A stretch of DNA of 9,246 nt from Spirochaetaceae bacterium (lineage in GTDB: Bacteria; Spirochaetota; Spirochaetia; Treponematales; Treponemataceae): assembly GCA_017382775.1 (NCBI GenBank), contig JAFNZQ010000032.1:1-9246 (forward strand). Direction: 5' to 3'. The stretch's first letter is position 1; each line of letters begins with the position of its first letter. Of the stretch, positions 1-9,246 are shown in pieces. The notes under the pieces were generated by a model, which saw only the letters and a list, made by a program, of their open reading frames with translations, was not told the DNA's origin and searched no databases. The position numbers and the translations under genes are program-made.

Positions 1-184
1 AAAGGCCTTCGTCTTTGGCGTAAATACCGAAAAGGCACTTCATCATTGTGGATTTTCCCGCACCGTTTTCTCCCATAAGGCCCAAAACTTGGCCTTTTTT
101 GGCAGTTAAATTGATACCGTCCAAAACCTTGTTTTTGGCAAAAGATTTTGACAGTCCTCTGATTTCCAGCATCACATCGCTCAT
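1..184 (-). CDS. mglA: Sugar ABC transporter ATP-binding protein, MglA/RbsA type (5' part only)
   Basis: This is the first 61 codons of a gene that runs off the left edge. The visible protein begins [15 protein letters not shown] and carries a complete Walker A motif (GENGAGKST) followed by MMKCLFGIY and KDEG. That continuation is characteristic of the duplicated-cassette ATPases of galactose/methylgalactoside and ribose importers (MglA, RbsA, COG1129). The protein would hydrolyse ATP on the cytoplasmic face to power a sugar permease. The start at 184 is supported by AGGGGG (189-194) four bases upstream and by a promoter at 210-238. The Q-loop, signature motif and second ATPase half are outside the window, so substrate cannot be judged. 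A nucleoside-type ATPase (YufO-like) is the main alternative. The gene is divergent from the binding lipoprotein at 441, whose family belongs to a different transporter class, so the two need not work together. Confidence 0.85.
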   Translation of the reverse strand, partial: MSDVMLEIRGLSKSFAKNKVLDGINLTAKKGQVLGLMGENGAGKSTMMKCLFGIYAKDEGL

Positions 185-209
185 AATGCCCCCTACGAAA
201 CTTACTTCT

Positions 210-238
210 ATTTTATCACATATTCCGCGAATTGTCAA
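210..238 (-). promoter_or_regulatory. Sigma70-type promoter of the mglA-like gene
   Basis: On the minus strand a consensus -35 box TTGACA (238-233) is separated by exactly 17 bp from TAAAAT (215-210). TGA just before the -10 box gives an extended -10 element. The predicted start of transcription is near 203, leaving a leader of about 19 nt that contains the ribosome binding site AGGGGG. The boxes and spacing are read directly; activity is inferred. Confidence 0.75.
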
Positions 239-371
239 GAAAAAAATTGTAAAATCCGCGCAAAATCCCCAAGGAAAAAGCCCCTTAAAATGAATATTCC
301 TTTCATTATATGTAAAAATTGCTCCATTATCGAAAAAAAAGATGTTTTTTCCAAGTTTTTCCCCAAAAGGC

Positions 372-400
372 TTGACAAAAAAATTTTATTTATCTATAAT
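372..400 (+). promoter_or_regulatory. Consensus sigma70 promoter of the binding protein-tatD-dus operon
   Basis: A perfect TTGACA (372-377) and a perfect TATAAT (395-400) are separated by the optimal 17 bp. The DNA upstream is rich in A and T runs, as in an UP element. Transcription would begin near 407, giving a 5' leader of about 34 nt. A full-consensus promoter suggests strong expression unless a repressor acts on it. I saw no convincing operator palindrome nearby. Confidence 0.85.
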
Positions 401-429
401 AAGGGACGGCTATTATCATAAAATAAGCC

Positions 430-435
430 AGGAGG
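430..435 (+). promoter_or_regulatory. Strong ribosome binding site fixing the start at 441
   Basis: AGGAGG lies five bases before ATG 441. It settles the start: the open frame extends upstream to an ATG at 342, but that ATG lies before the promoter, and the residues it would add are not signal-peptide-like. Confidence 0.85.
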
Positions 436-440
436 AAAAA

Positions 441-1595
441 ATGAAAAAAATCGTTTGCTTTGCTTTTATTACACTTACTGCGATTTGTATGTTTCTCGGA
501 TGCGCAAAAAAAGAAGCATCTGCGGAAAAGGTCATCAAAATTGGCGTTTTTGAACCCTTAACAGGTGCAAACGCTGCCGGTGGTGCATTGGAAATCGAAG
601 GTGTTCGCTTGGCCCACTCTCTTTTCCCCACAGTAACAATTAACGGGGAAGAATATAAAGTTGACCTCGTCATTGCCGATAACAAGTCGGACAAGGTAGA
701 GGCTGCCAACGCTGTACAGAGATTGATTGACAGCGACAAGGTTCACTTTATTTTGGGCTCATGGGGATCGGGTTTCTCCATTGCCGCAGGTGAAATTGTT
801 CGCCAGGCCGAAGTTCCCGCCATGGGACTTTCCTGCACCAATCCCCTCGTTACTGCCGGAAACGATTACTATTTCCGCACTTGTTTCATCGATCCCTTCC
901 AGGGAACGGTTATGGCAAACTATGCTTCTCGAGAAGCCGGTGCAAAAACCGCAGCCATCGTGCGTGAAGTATCCAACGATTACTCGGTTGGGTTGGCCAA
1001 ATTCTTCGTTGATCGCTTTACCGAATTAGGTGGATCCATCGTTGCCGAAGTGGATTACAACACCGGCGATCAGGACTTCTCTGCCCAGCTTACCACAATC
1101 AAAGATATGAATCCCGACGTAATTTTCGCCCCCGGTAACTATACCGAATCCGCACTTATTGCAAAGCAGGCTCGCGAATTGGGAATTACCGTGCCTTTCT
1201 TGGGTGGCGACACTTGGGAAACTCCCGAGCTCATCACCGTTGGTCGCGAAAATGTTGAAGGCGTTGTGTTCTCCTCATTCTTTGATGAAACCGCAGCCAC
1301 TGACGGAATTGCAAAACTTTTTGTGGATGAATACCACAAAATGTACGGCGCCGACAAGGAAATTGCCGCTGTTTCCGCATTGGGATTTGACGGATATCGT
1401 GTTGCCTTGGATGCCATTGCACGAGCAAACAGCACCGATACGAAAGTTATCCGCGATGCAGTTGCCGCTACAAAAGATTTCGACGGAGCCACCGGAAAAA
1501 TCACTTTCGATGCTAACGGCGATGCAACCAAGGATGCATACATTAAGACGGTTGAAAACGGCAAATTCAAGTTTTTGACAATTGTTGAGCCCTAA
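441..1595 (+). CDS. ABC transporter substrate-binding lipoprotein, branched-chain amino acid (LivJ/LivK) type
   Basis: This 384-residue protein starts with a lipoprotein signal: MKK, a hydrophobic stretch, and the lipobox FLGC with the lipidated cysteine at residue 21. The mature part of about 364 residues has the periplasmic binding protein type 1 fold (Peripla_BP_6). Visible hallmarks are KIGVFEPLTG near the mature N-terminus, the GSWGSG turn, a LSCTNP segment, and PDVIFAPG, GGDTW and ALGFDGYRVALDAI in the C-terminal half. Such proteins capture leucine, isoleucine, valine, other amino acids, amides or small acids outside the cytoplasmic membrane and deliver them to LivHM-type permeases. The length is normal for the family and no damage is seen. 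It heads an operon: 17 bp separate it from the TatD gene and no terminator intervenes. None of the partner transporter genes are in the window, so the ligand is unknown and the LivK name would be only a family label. Confidence 0.92.
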   Translation: MKKIVCFAFITLTAICMFLGCAKKEASAEKVIKIGVFEPLTGANAAGGALEIEGVRLAHSLFPTVTINGEEYKVDLVIADNKSDKVEAANAVQRLIDSDKVHFILGSWGSGFSIAAGEIVRQAEVPAMGLSCTNPLVTAGNDYYFRTCFIDPFQGTVMANYASREAGAKTAAIVREVSNDYSVGLAKFFVDRFTELGGSIVAEVDYNTGDQDFSAQLTTIKDMNPDVIFAPGNYTESALIAKQARELGITVPFLGGDTWETPELITVGRENVEGVVFSSFFDETAATDGIAKLFVDEYHKMYGADKEIAAVSALGFDGYRVALDAIARANSTDTKVIRDAVAATKDFDGATGKITFDANGDATKDAYIKTVENGKFKFLTIVEP

Positions 1596-1612
1596 AACCA
1601 AAGGGGTTGTTT

Positions 1613-2386
1613 ATGCAATTTTTTGACACCCATGCCCACATCGGGCTGATTTACGACGATCCGATTGACCAGTTACGGGTCGTACAGGATGCACGACGAG
1701 CAGGCGTTACGAGAATTATCAGTATCTGCAACAGTTTACGCGATTTCGAGCAACGCTATGCCGATTTTAAATCGATTCCTCAGGTTTTTCACGCAGTGGG
1801 AATTTCTCCCTCGGAAGTGATGAATCCCGGAAATGATTGGGTTCAGGTGGTGGAAAAATCGCTAAAATTGCCGAATGTGGTAGCCCTTGGCGAAACCGGC
1901 CTGGACTACTACAAAAAATTCGGTAGCAAAAATGCTCAAATTGAATTATTCATAACTCAACTGGAAATAGCCAATAAAATGGATGTTCCGGTGATTATTC
2001 ACAACCGCAACGCCGGAAAAGACATTTTGGAGATTTTATCCCACAGAATGCCAAGTTGCGGTGCGGTTTTCCACTGCTATTCCGAAAATTTGAGTTATGC
2101 GAAATCGGCTCTGGATTACAACGTTTATTTCTCCTTTGCGGGAAATTTGACCTATCGTTCCACAAGGGATTTGCATGAAACTGCCATGTATTTGCCCGTG
2201 GATCGAATCCTGGTGGAATCCGAGGCCCCCTTTATGGTTCCGGCGGAATTCCGCAACAAGAGAAATGTTCCGTCCTACATAACTTCCACAGTGAAGTTCT
2301 TGGCGGATTTACGGGACATGGACTACGAGGAAATGGTTGATCAACTGTGGAAAAACAGTTGCCGATTTTTCAAACTGCCTGAGTAG
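1613..2386 (+). CDS. TatD-family metal-dependent hydrolase (divergent)
   Basis: The 257-residue protein has the usual TatD length and TIM-barrel landmarks: DTHAH at residues 5-9 (H7, H9), GETGLDYY with E94, VIIHNRNA with H130, FHCYS with H154, and RNKRNVP near residues 214-220. TatD enzymes are cytoplasmic DNases/exonucleases that use two divalent metals in DNA repair and turnover; some act on D-aminoacyl-tRNA. Two positions depart from the usual pattern. The final metal-binding Asp of the ETD(A/S)P motif is Glu (ESEAP, E204), and the usual GIHPH segment reads GISPS (residues 63-67). Activity may therefore be altered. ATG 1613 is preferred to the in-frame TTG at 1607 because AAGGGG (1601-1606) is then six bases upstream. 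The gene overlaps the next one by a single base. Confidence 0.9.
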   Translation: MQFFDTHAHIGLIYDDPIDQLRVVQDARRAGVTRIISICNSLRDFEQRYADFKSIPQVFHAVGISPSEVMNPGNDWVQVVEKSLKLPNVVALGETGLDYYKKFGSKNAQIELFITQLEIANKMDVPVIIHNRNAGKDILEILSHRMPSCGAVFHCYSENLSYAKSALDYNVYFSFAGNLTYRSTRDLHETAMYLPVDRILVESEAPFMVPAEFRNKRNVPSYITSTVKFLADLRDMDYEEMVDQLWKNSCRFFKLPE

Positions 2387-3390
2387 TGTTTGATTTATAT
2401 CACAAGGTCGCGATTGGCCCGCTAACGACGGAGGGGAATTTGTTCCTGGCTCCCTTGGCGGGCTTTTCCGACCGGGCTTTTCGATCCGTTTGTGTCCAAT
2501 TCGGCGCAAACTTTTCTTACACGGAAATGGTCAGCAGTGAAGGCCTAATCCGAGATTCCCAAAAGACAAGACGTCTTCTCTTGCGTGCCCCCAACGAACA
2601 ATTTCTCGCAATACAACTTTTCGGATCCAATCCGGAAACCATGGCGGAGGCTACGAAAATTTTACTTCGGGATTTTGCTCCATCCCTCATTGACATAAAC
2701 GCAGGATGTCCGGTGAAAAAAGTTACGAAAACCGGTTCCGGCGCGGCCTTAACTCGGGATTTCATCACTTTGGGAAAAATCGTTGCCGCCACAGTGAAAG
2801 CCACGGAAGAGTTTTCCGCAGAAAGCGGTTGTCCGAAGGTTCCCATCACGGTGAAGATACGTTCCGGCTGGGGAAAAACGCCCACCTTTATGGAAGCGGC
2901 CAAGGCCTCTTTCGAAAGCGGTGCCGCGGCCATTACCCTACATCCACGGAGTTGCGAACAAGGTTATTCCGGAAAGGCCAATGTGGATTTTACCACCCAA
3001 CTGGCCGCAGAATATTCGGGAAAAATCCCCGTTTTCGCATCCGGTGATGTTTTTTCGCCGGAAGACGCAGGAAGAATTTTAACCACAACCCATTGCGATG
3101 CCGTTATGTTCGCACGAGGGGCCACGGGAAATCCCTTTATCTTCGAAAATACACGACGGTTTTTGACGGAAGGAAGCTACGAATCCATCCCATTGAAACG
3201 AAAACTTGATGCGGCCTTTTCCGAATTGCAATTACTCATAGAAGACAAGGGTGAAGACTGTGCCTGTCGTGAAATGCGAAAACGTTTCTGTGCTTACACC
3301 AAGGGCATGGAAGAAGGCGCTCGATTGCGAAAAATAATTTGCGAGTCCAAAACCATGGAAGATTATCGCCGAATATGGAAAATCCTTTGA
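2386..3390 (+). CDS. dusB: tRNA-dihydrouridine synthase, DusB-like
   Basis: The 334-residue protein is a typical Dus flavoenzyme, which uses FMN and NADPH to reduce uridine to dihydrouridine in tRNA D-loops. The FMN-barrel start LAPLAGFSDRAFR covers residues 21-33. The catalytic cysteine is C108 in INAGCPVKKV, with K157 in VKIRSG, a HPRSCEQGYSG loop at 186-196 and the phosphate-binding MFARGATGNPFIF at 241-253. The helical tRNA-binding C-terminus ends at residue 334. The HPRSC segment is unusual: this loop more often reads H-x-R-T-R, so the second arginine is a cysteine here. The start is GTG 2386, inside TAGTG, overlapping the TatD stop by one base. No Shine-Dalgarno sequence precedes it, so translation is probably coupled to TatD. 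Assignment to DusB rather than another Dus clade is tentative. Confidence 0.92.
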   Translation: MFDLYHKVAIGPLTTEGNLFLAPLAGFSDRAFRSVCVQFGANFSYTEMVSSEGLIRDSQKTRRLLLRAPNEQFLAIQLFGSNPETMAEATKILLRDFAPSLIDINAGCPVKKVTKTGSGAALTRDFITLGKIVAATVKATEEFSAESGCPKVPITVKIRSGWGKTPTFMEAAKASFESGAAAITLHPRSCEQGYSGKANVDFTTQLAAEYSGKIPVFASGDVFSPEDAGRILTTTHCDAVMFARGATGNPFIFENTRRFLTEGSYESIPLKRKLDAAFSELQLLIEDKGEDCACREMRKRFCAYTKGMEEGARLRKIICESKTMEDYRRIWKIL

Positions 3391-3402
3391 TTTAACCTAA
3401 AA

Positions 3403-5947
<2,545 letters not shown>

Positions 5948-7012
5948 TTACGTCCTTGAAAATTTAAGCAACACAACACTTAAAAAAGTGAACAACACAA
6001 CGGGGAACCAAGCACCCACCAAAGGGGGAATGTACCCGAATTTTGCAAAAAGCATTGTTATCATCTGGGTTACATAAAAAAGCACCGTTGCCAAAGCGCA
6101 CAAAACCAAACTGACAATGAGAACGTTTTTGCGAGTCTTTCCGGAAAGTCCGATGGACAAAAACACAACGATGAATAAAACCGCAGGGAAAGAATATTTT
6201 TTGTAGTAAACGCTCATTGCTTCATTGGTGGGAAGTCCGGCACGACGCAAATAATTTATGTAGGTGCGTGCCTCTTCCACGGAAATTGTCTCCACGGAAA
6301 CCACCACCTTTTGGAAGGACTCCGGAGGTTCGTTCAAAACGATGTCCCCAATGTTTTTACCGATGCGAAAGGTGCTTCCGTCGTAGTTATAACAAGTGTA
6401 ATCCACAATGGCCCATTTGTCCGTTTGCCAATAGGCGGAATTGGCCCGAATCACACTTTGCAACCGCTTTTCATCATCACGCACGAGGATGTACAATCCC
6501 GTAAGTCGCTTTTTTGCGTCATCGTAGAAGTCGGCCTTGTATATAACACGGCTGTTTTCCGATAAAACCACCACACTGTCCGCATTTTTCGATTCCACAA
6601 CGTTTAGAAATTCGTTTTGGACTTCAACCTTTTTTGCGTAGGTTGGAACCACCACCCTATCTTCAAACCAAAAGGACAGAAATGTCAGAAATATGGAAAA
6701 AATCAAAATGGGCAAGGTAAACATGAACAGAGGCAATCCGGAAGCAAAAATAACTGTCAGCTCGTTTTTCGCGTATAAATCGCTCAATGTGTAGGCGGAA
6801 GCAAACAAAACGGAAATGGGCAGAGCAAAGGAAATGCTTTTGGGAAGATAAAGCAACATAACGTAAAGCACGCCGGTAAATGGAACCTTTTCCGCAATGA
6901 AACTCCACAAATTCATGAGAATGTCCACCAATTCCAAAACCATTGCGAAAAACATCAGAGAACCCAAAAATGCGGGAATGAATTTTTTCAGCAGATATTT
7001 TACAAACGTCAT
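5948..7012 (-). CDS. lptG: Lipopolysaccharide export permease LptG-like (YjgP/YjgQ family)
   Basis: The 354-residue membrane protein has the YjgP/YjgQ layout: three N-terminal membrane spans (about 11-36, 46-75, 97-117), a periplasmic beta-jellyroll-like domain (about 125-265), then three more spans (about 273-289, 296-322, 329-350). The cytoplasmic loop YAKNELTVIFASGLP (80-94) fits the family coupling region that contacts the LptB ATPase. With LptF it forms the transmembrane part of the LptB2FG exporter, which extracts LPS from the inner membrane and passes it to the LptC/LptA bridge. It starts 1 bp after the lptF stop with AAGGA well placed upstream, and ends 3 bp before tgt. Being the second gene of the pair supports LptG over LptF, but the two paralogues are hard to separate by eye. 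LptB, LptC and LptA are not in view. Confidence 0.9.
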   Translation of the reverse strand: MTFVKYLLKKFIPAFLGSLMFFAMVLELVDILMNLWSFIAEKVPFTGVLYVMLLYLPKSISFALPISVLFASAYTLSDLYAKNELTVIFASGLPLFMFTLPILIFSIFLTFLSFWFEDRVVVPTYAKKVEVQNEFLNVVESKNADSVVVLSENSRVIYKADFYDDAKKRLTGLYILVRDDEKRLQSVIRANSAYWQTDKWAIVDYTCYNYDGSTFRIGKNIGDIVLNEPPESFQKVVVSVETISVEEARTYINYLRRAGLPTNEAMSVYYKKYSFPAVLFIVVFLSIGLSGKTRKNVLIVSLVLCALATVLFYVTQMITMLFAKFGYIPPLVGAWFPVVLFTFLSVVLLKFSRT

Positions 7013-7013
7013 T

Positions 7014-8126
7014 TCAATCCTTCCGCAATTTTAGATAGAACAAAATTCCCGCTATTCCGATGAGTATATTCGGTCCCCACATGGTGATCATTCCGTTGGC
7101 GCCACTACGGAAGCCAAAGGTTTGCCCGATAATCAACATGGCCCAGTAGACGACACAAATGAAAATACCGATAATCAAACCGATGGTTTGGCCGTTATGC
7201 TTTCCGAACATTATGGACAGCGGCATGGCCAAAAGGGCGAAAAATATTGAGCCAAAGGGCAGAGCAAATTTTTTGTGAAATTCCAATTCGTATATGTTAA
7301 GTTGGAATGGATCGATTTCCTCATTCCGCCGCATATCTTTTATTTTACGGGATAGGTCAAAACTGGTCATATCCCTGGGAGAAAGTTCCGTCACGGAATT
7401 AAGCAAAAATTCCGAGGCAAAAACATTCATTCGGGTTTTGTCGGAAACAATATAGTCGTAATCCCCGGGAGTATCCATGGGAAGCATGAGCATTTGTGCC
7501 GTATCCATTCCCAACTGCATCAAAACCGATGAATTTTGCCCTTGAAGAATATCCGTTTCTCCGGCCACAATGATTCGCACCGTTCCCGTATTATCTTCGT
7601 CAAAATAAATAAGGTCGGAAACCTTGTTGTCCTGCACATCTCCAATAACCAAAACGGAATTTTGGGCACGCTTGACGGAATATGGCTCCAACTCAATGGC
7701 CGGATTGGATATGAGGATCTCCGTATATAGCCTGTTATAGGCCAAACTTCCCCGAGGCAGCAAATAATCGTTCACACCGAAGGAAATTAGGGAAATTACC
7801 AGCCCCAAAACCAAAACCGGAACCAAAAACACCACATAGGACATTCCCAGGGCGCGCAAAACCAAAACTTCGTTGTCCGTGGCCATTCGTCCCAAACACA
7901 TGAGGAAGCCAACCAAGGTTGCGAAAGGTGCCGATTGAGCAACGATAAAGGGCAAGGAATAGGTAATCAGTTTTACCACATCAATGATGGGAACTCGTTT
8001 TCGCAAAATGCTTTCCGCCATGAGCAAAATTTGATTTACGAAAAAAATCATGAAGAAGAAAATAAAGGCAATCAGGAAGTAAACGGTAAGCTCTCTCAAC
8101 AAATAGGTGAAAAGAACCTTGTTCAT
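7014..8126 (-). CDS. lptF: Lipopolysaccharide export permease LptF-like (YjgP/YjgQ family)
   Basis: The 370-residue protein shares the architecture of its neighbour: spans near residues 12-35, 53-78 and 97-117, a periplasmic domain at about 125-275, and spans near 288-305, 314-335 and 347-366. Family motifs include DNEVLVLRALGMS (84-96) in the cytoplasmic coupling loop and YELEFHKKFALPFG (279-292) before the fourth span, with ALLAMPLS following. It should pair with LptG and two LptB subunits to drive LPS transport across the periplasm. The frame is open upstream to 8297, but those extra residues overlap dut in another frame and are not membrane-like. ATG 8126 with AGGTGG upstream gives the normal N-terminus (MNKVLFTYLLREL). 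It lies 67 bp after dut and 1 bp before lptG. I found no good promoter in the 67-bp gap. Confidence 0.92.
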   Translation of the reverse strand: MNKVLFTYLLRELTVYFLIAFIFFFMIFFVNQILLMAESILRKRVPIIDVVKLITYSLPFIVAQSAPFATLVGFLMCLGRMATDNEVLVLRALGMSYVVFLVPVLVLGLVISLISFGVNDYLLPRGSLAYNRLYTEILISNPAIELEPYSVKRAQNSVLVIGDVQDNKVSDLIYFDEDNTGTVRIIVAGETDILQGQNSSVLMQLGMDTAQMLMLPMDTPGDYDYIVSDKTRMNVFASEFLLNSVTELSPRDMTSFDLSRKIKDMRRNEEIDPFQLNIYELEFHKKFALPFGSIFFALLAMPLSIMFGKHNGQTIGLIIGIFICVVYWAMLIIGQTFGFRSGANGMITMWGPNILIGIAGILFYLKLRKD

Positions 8127-8193
8127 TCCCACCTGGTTGCGAAAAATTCGAAATTTTATTGAAAATGCCGATGGCGACTTCTTTTTTCCCACT

Positions 8194-8643
8194 TTACAAA
8201 TTTTCTCCCATTCCCGTTGAGCCGAAGCCACCACTACCTCGTGCCGTTTCTTCCAAGGATGAAACCTCGGAGAATTCACACCGCAACACCGGAGCAAAAA
8301 TCATTTGGGCGATTCTCATACCGTTTTGAATTACAAAATCGTCGTCACCGAAGTTTGCCAAAATCACCTTTACCTCACCGCGGTAATCACTGTCAATGGT
8401 TCCGGGCGTGTTAAGACAGGTAATTCCGTTTTTCAAAGCCAAACCGGATCGCGGTCGAATTTGCACTTCAAATCCCCGCGGAATTTCGAAAAAAAGCCCT
8501 GTGGGAACTGCAACACGACCTCCCACCTTCAAGGTAATCGGTTGAGAAACAAAGGCGCAAATATCCGCACCGGCAGCACCCTCCGTTTCGTAACGGGGTA
8601 AAGTCGCACCTTCTTGTACTATAACTCTGATTTTTTCTCCCAT
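8194..8643 (-). CDS. dut: Deoxyuridine 5'-triphosphate nucleotidohydrolase (dUTPase)
   Basis: The 149-residue protein is a trimeric-type dUTPase that hydrolyses dUTP to dUMP and pyrophosphate, limiting uracil in DNA and feeding dTMP synthesis. All five family motifs are present in order: AGADI (24-28), [10 protein letters not shown] (64-73), [14 protein letters not shown] (77-90, catalytic D84), [11 protein letters not shown] (108-118) and the C-terminal [11 protein letters not shown] (134-144), which folds over the nucleotide. Length is normal. ATG 8643 is chosen over the in-frame ATG 8658 because the latter lies directly against the -10 box, before the expected transcription start. ATG 8643 also gives the usual distance to motif I. 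No Shine-Dalgarno sequence is visible. It appears to be the first gene of the leftward cluster with lptF, lptG, tgt and the HEAT gene. Confidence 0.97.
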   Translation of the reverse strand: MGEKIRVIVQEGATLPRYETEGAAGADICAFVSQPITLKVGGRVAVPTGLFFEIPRGFEVQIRPRSGLALKNGITCLNTPGTIDSDYRGEVKVILANFGDDDFVIQNGMRIAQMIFAPVLRCEFSEVSSLEETARGSGGFGSTGMGENL

Positions 8644-8658
8644 ATAAAAACCCGACAT

Positions 8659-8687
8659 ATTATACCATATTTCATAAAAAAAATCAA
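8659..8687 (-). promoter_or_regulatory. Extended -10 promoter of dut and probably the downstream cluster
   Basis: On the minus strand TTGATT (8687-8682) lies 17 bp from a perfect TATAAT (8664-8659), with TGG immediately before it as an extended -10 element. Transcription should start near 8652, only about 9 nt before ATG 8643. A T-rich spacer and upstream A/T runs support promoter character. Genes from lptF to the HEAT gene are likely transcribed from here too, because no other good promoter was seen between them. Confidence 0.75.
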
Positions 8688-8736
8688 TAGGATTTTGAGA
8701 AAAATTTTATTTTTTACCGGTTTACAAGGGAAAATT

Positions 8737-9246
8737 TCAGTTAAAAATCAAGTTTTCTTCCAAGAATTTTGCCACACCGTCTTCGTTATTGGAAAATTTC
8801 GTGGAAAAACGCGCCAAAGCCTTTATTTCATCGGAGGCATTCAGCATTGCAACGGAATTAAAGGCATATTCCAACATGGTTTTGTCGTTGAAACTGTCAC
8901 CGAAGCAGGCAACATCATCGGCTGAAAGCCCCAGGACTTTTTCCGTTAAATGACGAAGGGCATTTCCCTTTCCGCCATCCGGTGGCAGAATTTCCAAAAA
9001 ATATGGTTTACTGAAACACACGGAGGCTTTATCACCCAGCAAAGATTGCAACTTCGGTTCCAGGGGAAGCAGGTTTTCCCTGTCGTCACCGAGAACTATT
9101 TTGGAAAAATTTCCATTCCGCTTTTCGATATCAAATATGACTCGACAGTCGAGCCTAAACCCCTGCAGATTTTTAACTTATCTGCGAACGTAACGAGGGC
9201 AGACTTGAAAAAAGGTTCGTAATGCGGAAAAACTGAATAGTAAAAT
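8737..9246 (-). pseudogene. Cof-type HAD hydrolase (HAD-IIB), 3' part, apparent frameshift
   Basis: The C-terminal part reads as a Cof/YidA-like phosphatase: SKPYFLEILPP, the motif III lysine in GGKGNALRHL (lysine codon at 8968-8970), and GDSFNDKTMLEYA (from 8901 leftward) with the metal-binding Asp of motif IV, ending in EDGVAKFLEE. These cytoplasmic enzymes dephosphorylate sugar phosphates, cofactors or nucleotides. That frame is open only from 9177 leftward, closed upstream by TAA (9180-9178). The neighbouring frame is open from the window edge to TAG (9098-9096) and reads family-like: YYSVFPHYEPFF, then ALVTFADKLK. One missing base near 9099-9112 would join them as GMEIFPK or GMENFSK followed by IVLGDD. 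This may be a real pseudogene or a homopolymer sequence error. The DxDGT nucleophile region is outside the window. An internal TTG at 9051 could start only a non-catalytic fragment. Confidence 0.65.

Noticed and set aside
283..320. TATAAT-like box on the minus strand around 318
   Set aside because: There is no acceptable -35 box at 16-18 bp, and a far better promoter for the same gene lies at 210-238.
408..429. Small hairpin (GGC...GCC) in the leader of the binding-protein mRNA
   Set aside because: It needs a 2-nt bulge and A/T pairs to reach about seven pairs. It is too weak and too short to claim as a riboswitch or attenuator.
342..440. N-terminal extension of the binding lipoprotein from ATG 342
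   Set aside because: The ATG lies upstream of the full-consensus promoter at 372-400, has no ribosome site, and the added residues would precede a complete lipoprotein signal that has its own AGGAGG at 430-435.
8127..8193. Possible lptF promoter (TAAAAT on the minus strand)
   Set aside because: The matching -35 position (GAAGTC) is poor; transcription from the dut promoter explains the gene.
8127..8297. N-terminal extension of LptF overlapping dut
   Set aside because: The extra 57 residues overlap dut in another frame, are not membrane-like and are absent from the family pattern. ATG 8126 has a ribosome site and gives the normal start.
8700..8736. Possible terminator after the HAD gene (ACCGGT palindrome with T-rich DNA)
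   Set aside because: The palindrome is only six bases and does not extend into a stem, so no intrinsic terminator can be supported.

Overview
The window looks like ordinary chromosomal housekeeping DNA from an AT-leaning diderm bacterium. The LptF/LptG pair implies an outer membrane with exported lipopolysaccharide or a related glycolipid. A lipoprotein-type solute-binding protein and an exported HEAT-repeat protein fit this. I favour a spirochaete of the Treponema type, but this rests on protein style and gene content (MglA-like ATPase, LptFG beside tgt, divergent TatD). No marker gene is present, so the assignment is only moderately likely.

Left part (1-3390). A sugar ABC transporter ATPase (mglA-like, only its first 61 codons) runs leftward off the edge. 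Divergent from it is a rightward operon: a branched-chain amino acid-type binding lipoprotein, a TatD-family metallohydrolase and a DusB-like tRNA dihydrouridine synthase. The 256-bp gap between the two units holds two back-to-back promoters, each with a TTGACA -35 box, a 17-bp spacer and a near-perfect or perfect -10 box. The binding protein has no transporter permease or ATPase of its own family in view.

Right part (3403-8643). A tight leftward cluster reads, in transcription order, dut, lptF, lptG, tgt and a HEAT-repeat exported protein. From lptF onward the genes are 1 to 3 bp apart or overlap by 14 bp; dut and lptF are 67 bp apart. A strong promoter with an extended -10 box sits directly upstream of dut and seems to leave dut an almost leaderless mRNA. 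The two operons converge with only 12 bp between the stop codons of dus and the HEAT gene.

Far right (8737-9246). This is the 3' portion of a Cof-type HAD phosphatase on the minus strand. Two reading frames are needed to read through it, so the gene is either frameshifted or carries a single-base sequence error. Its catalytic N-terminus lies outside the window.

Functionally the window mixes tRNA modification (Dus, Tgt), nucleotide hygiene (Dut, TatD), envelope assembly (LptF, LptG) and solute uptake (MglA-like ATPase, binding lipoprotein). I found no mobile element, CRISPR array, tRNA or rRNA gene, and no clear undescribed system. The points that most deserve follow-up are the HAD frameshift, the altered active-site residues of the TatD protein, the orphan binding protein and the dut start.
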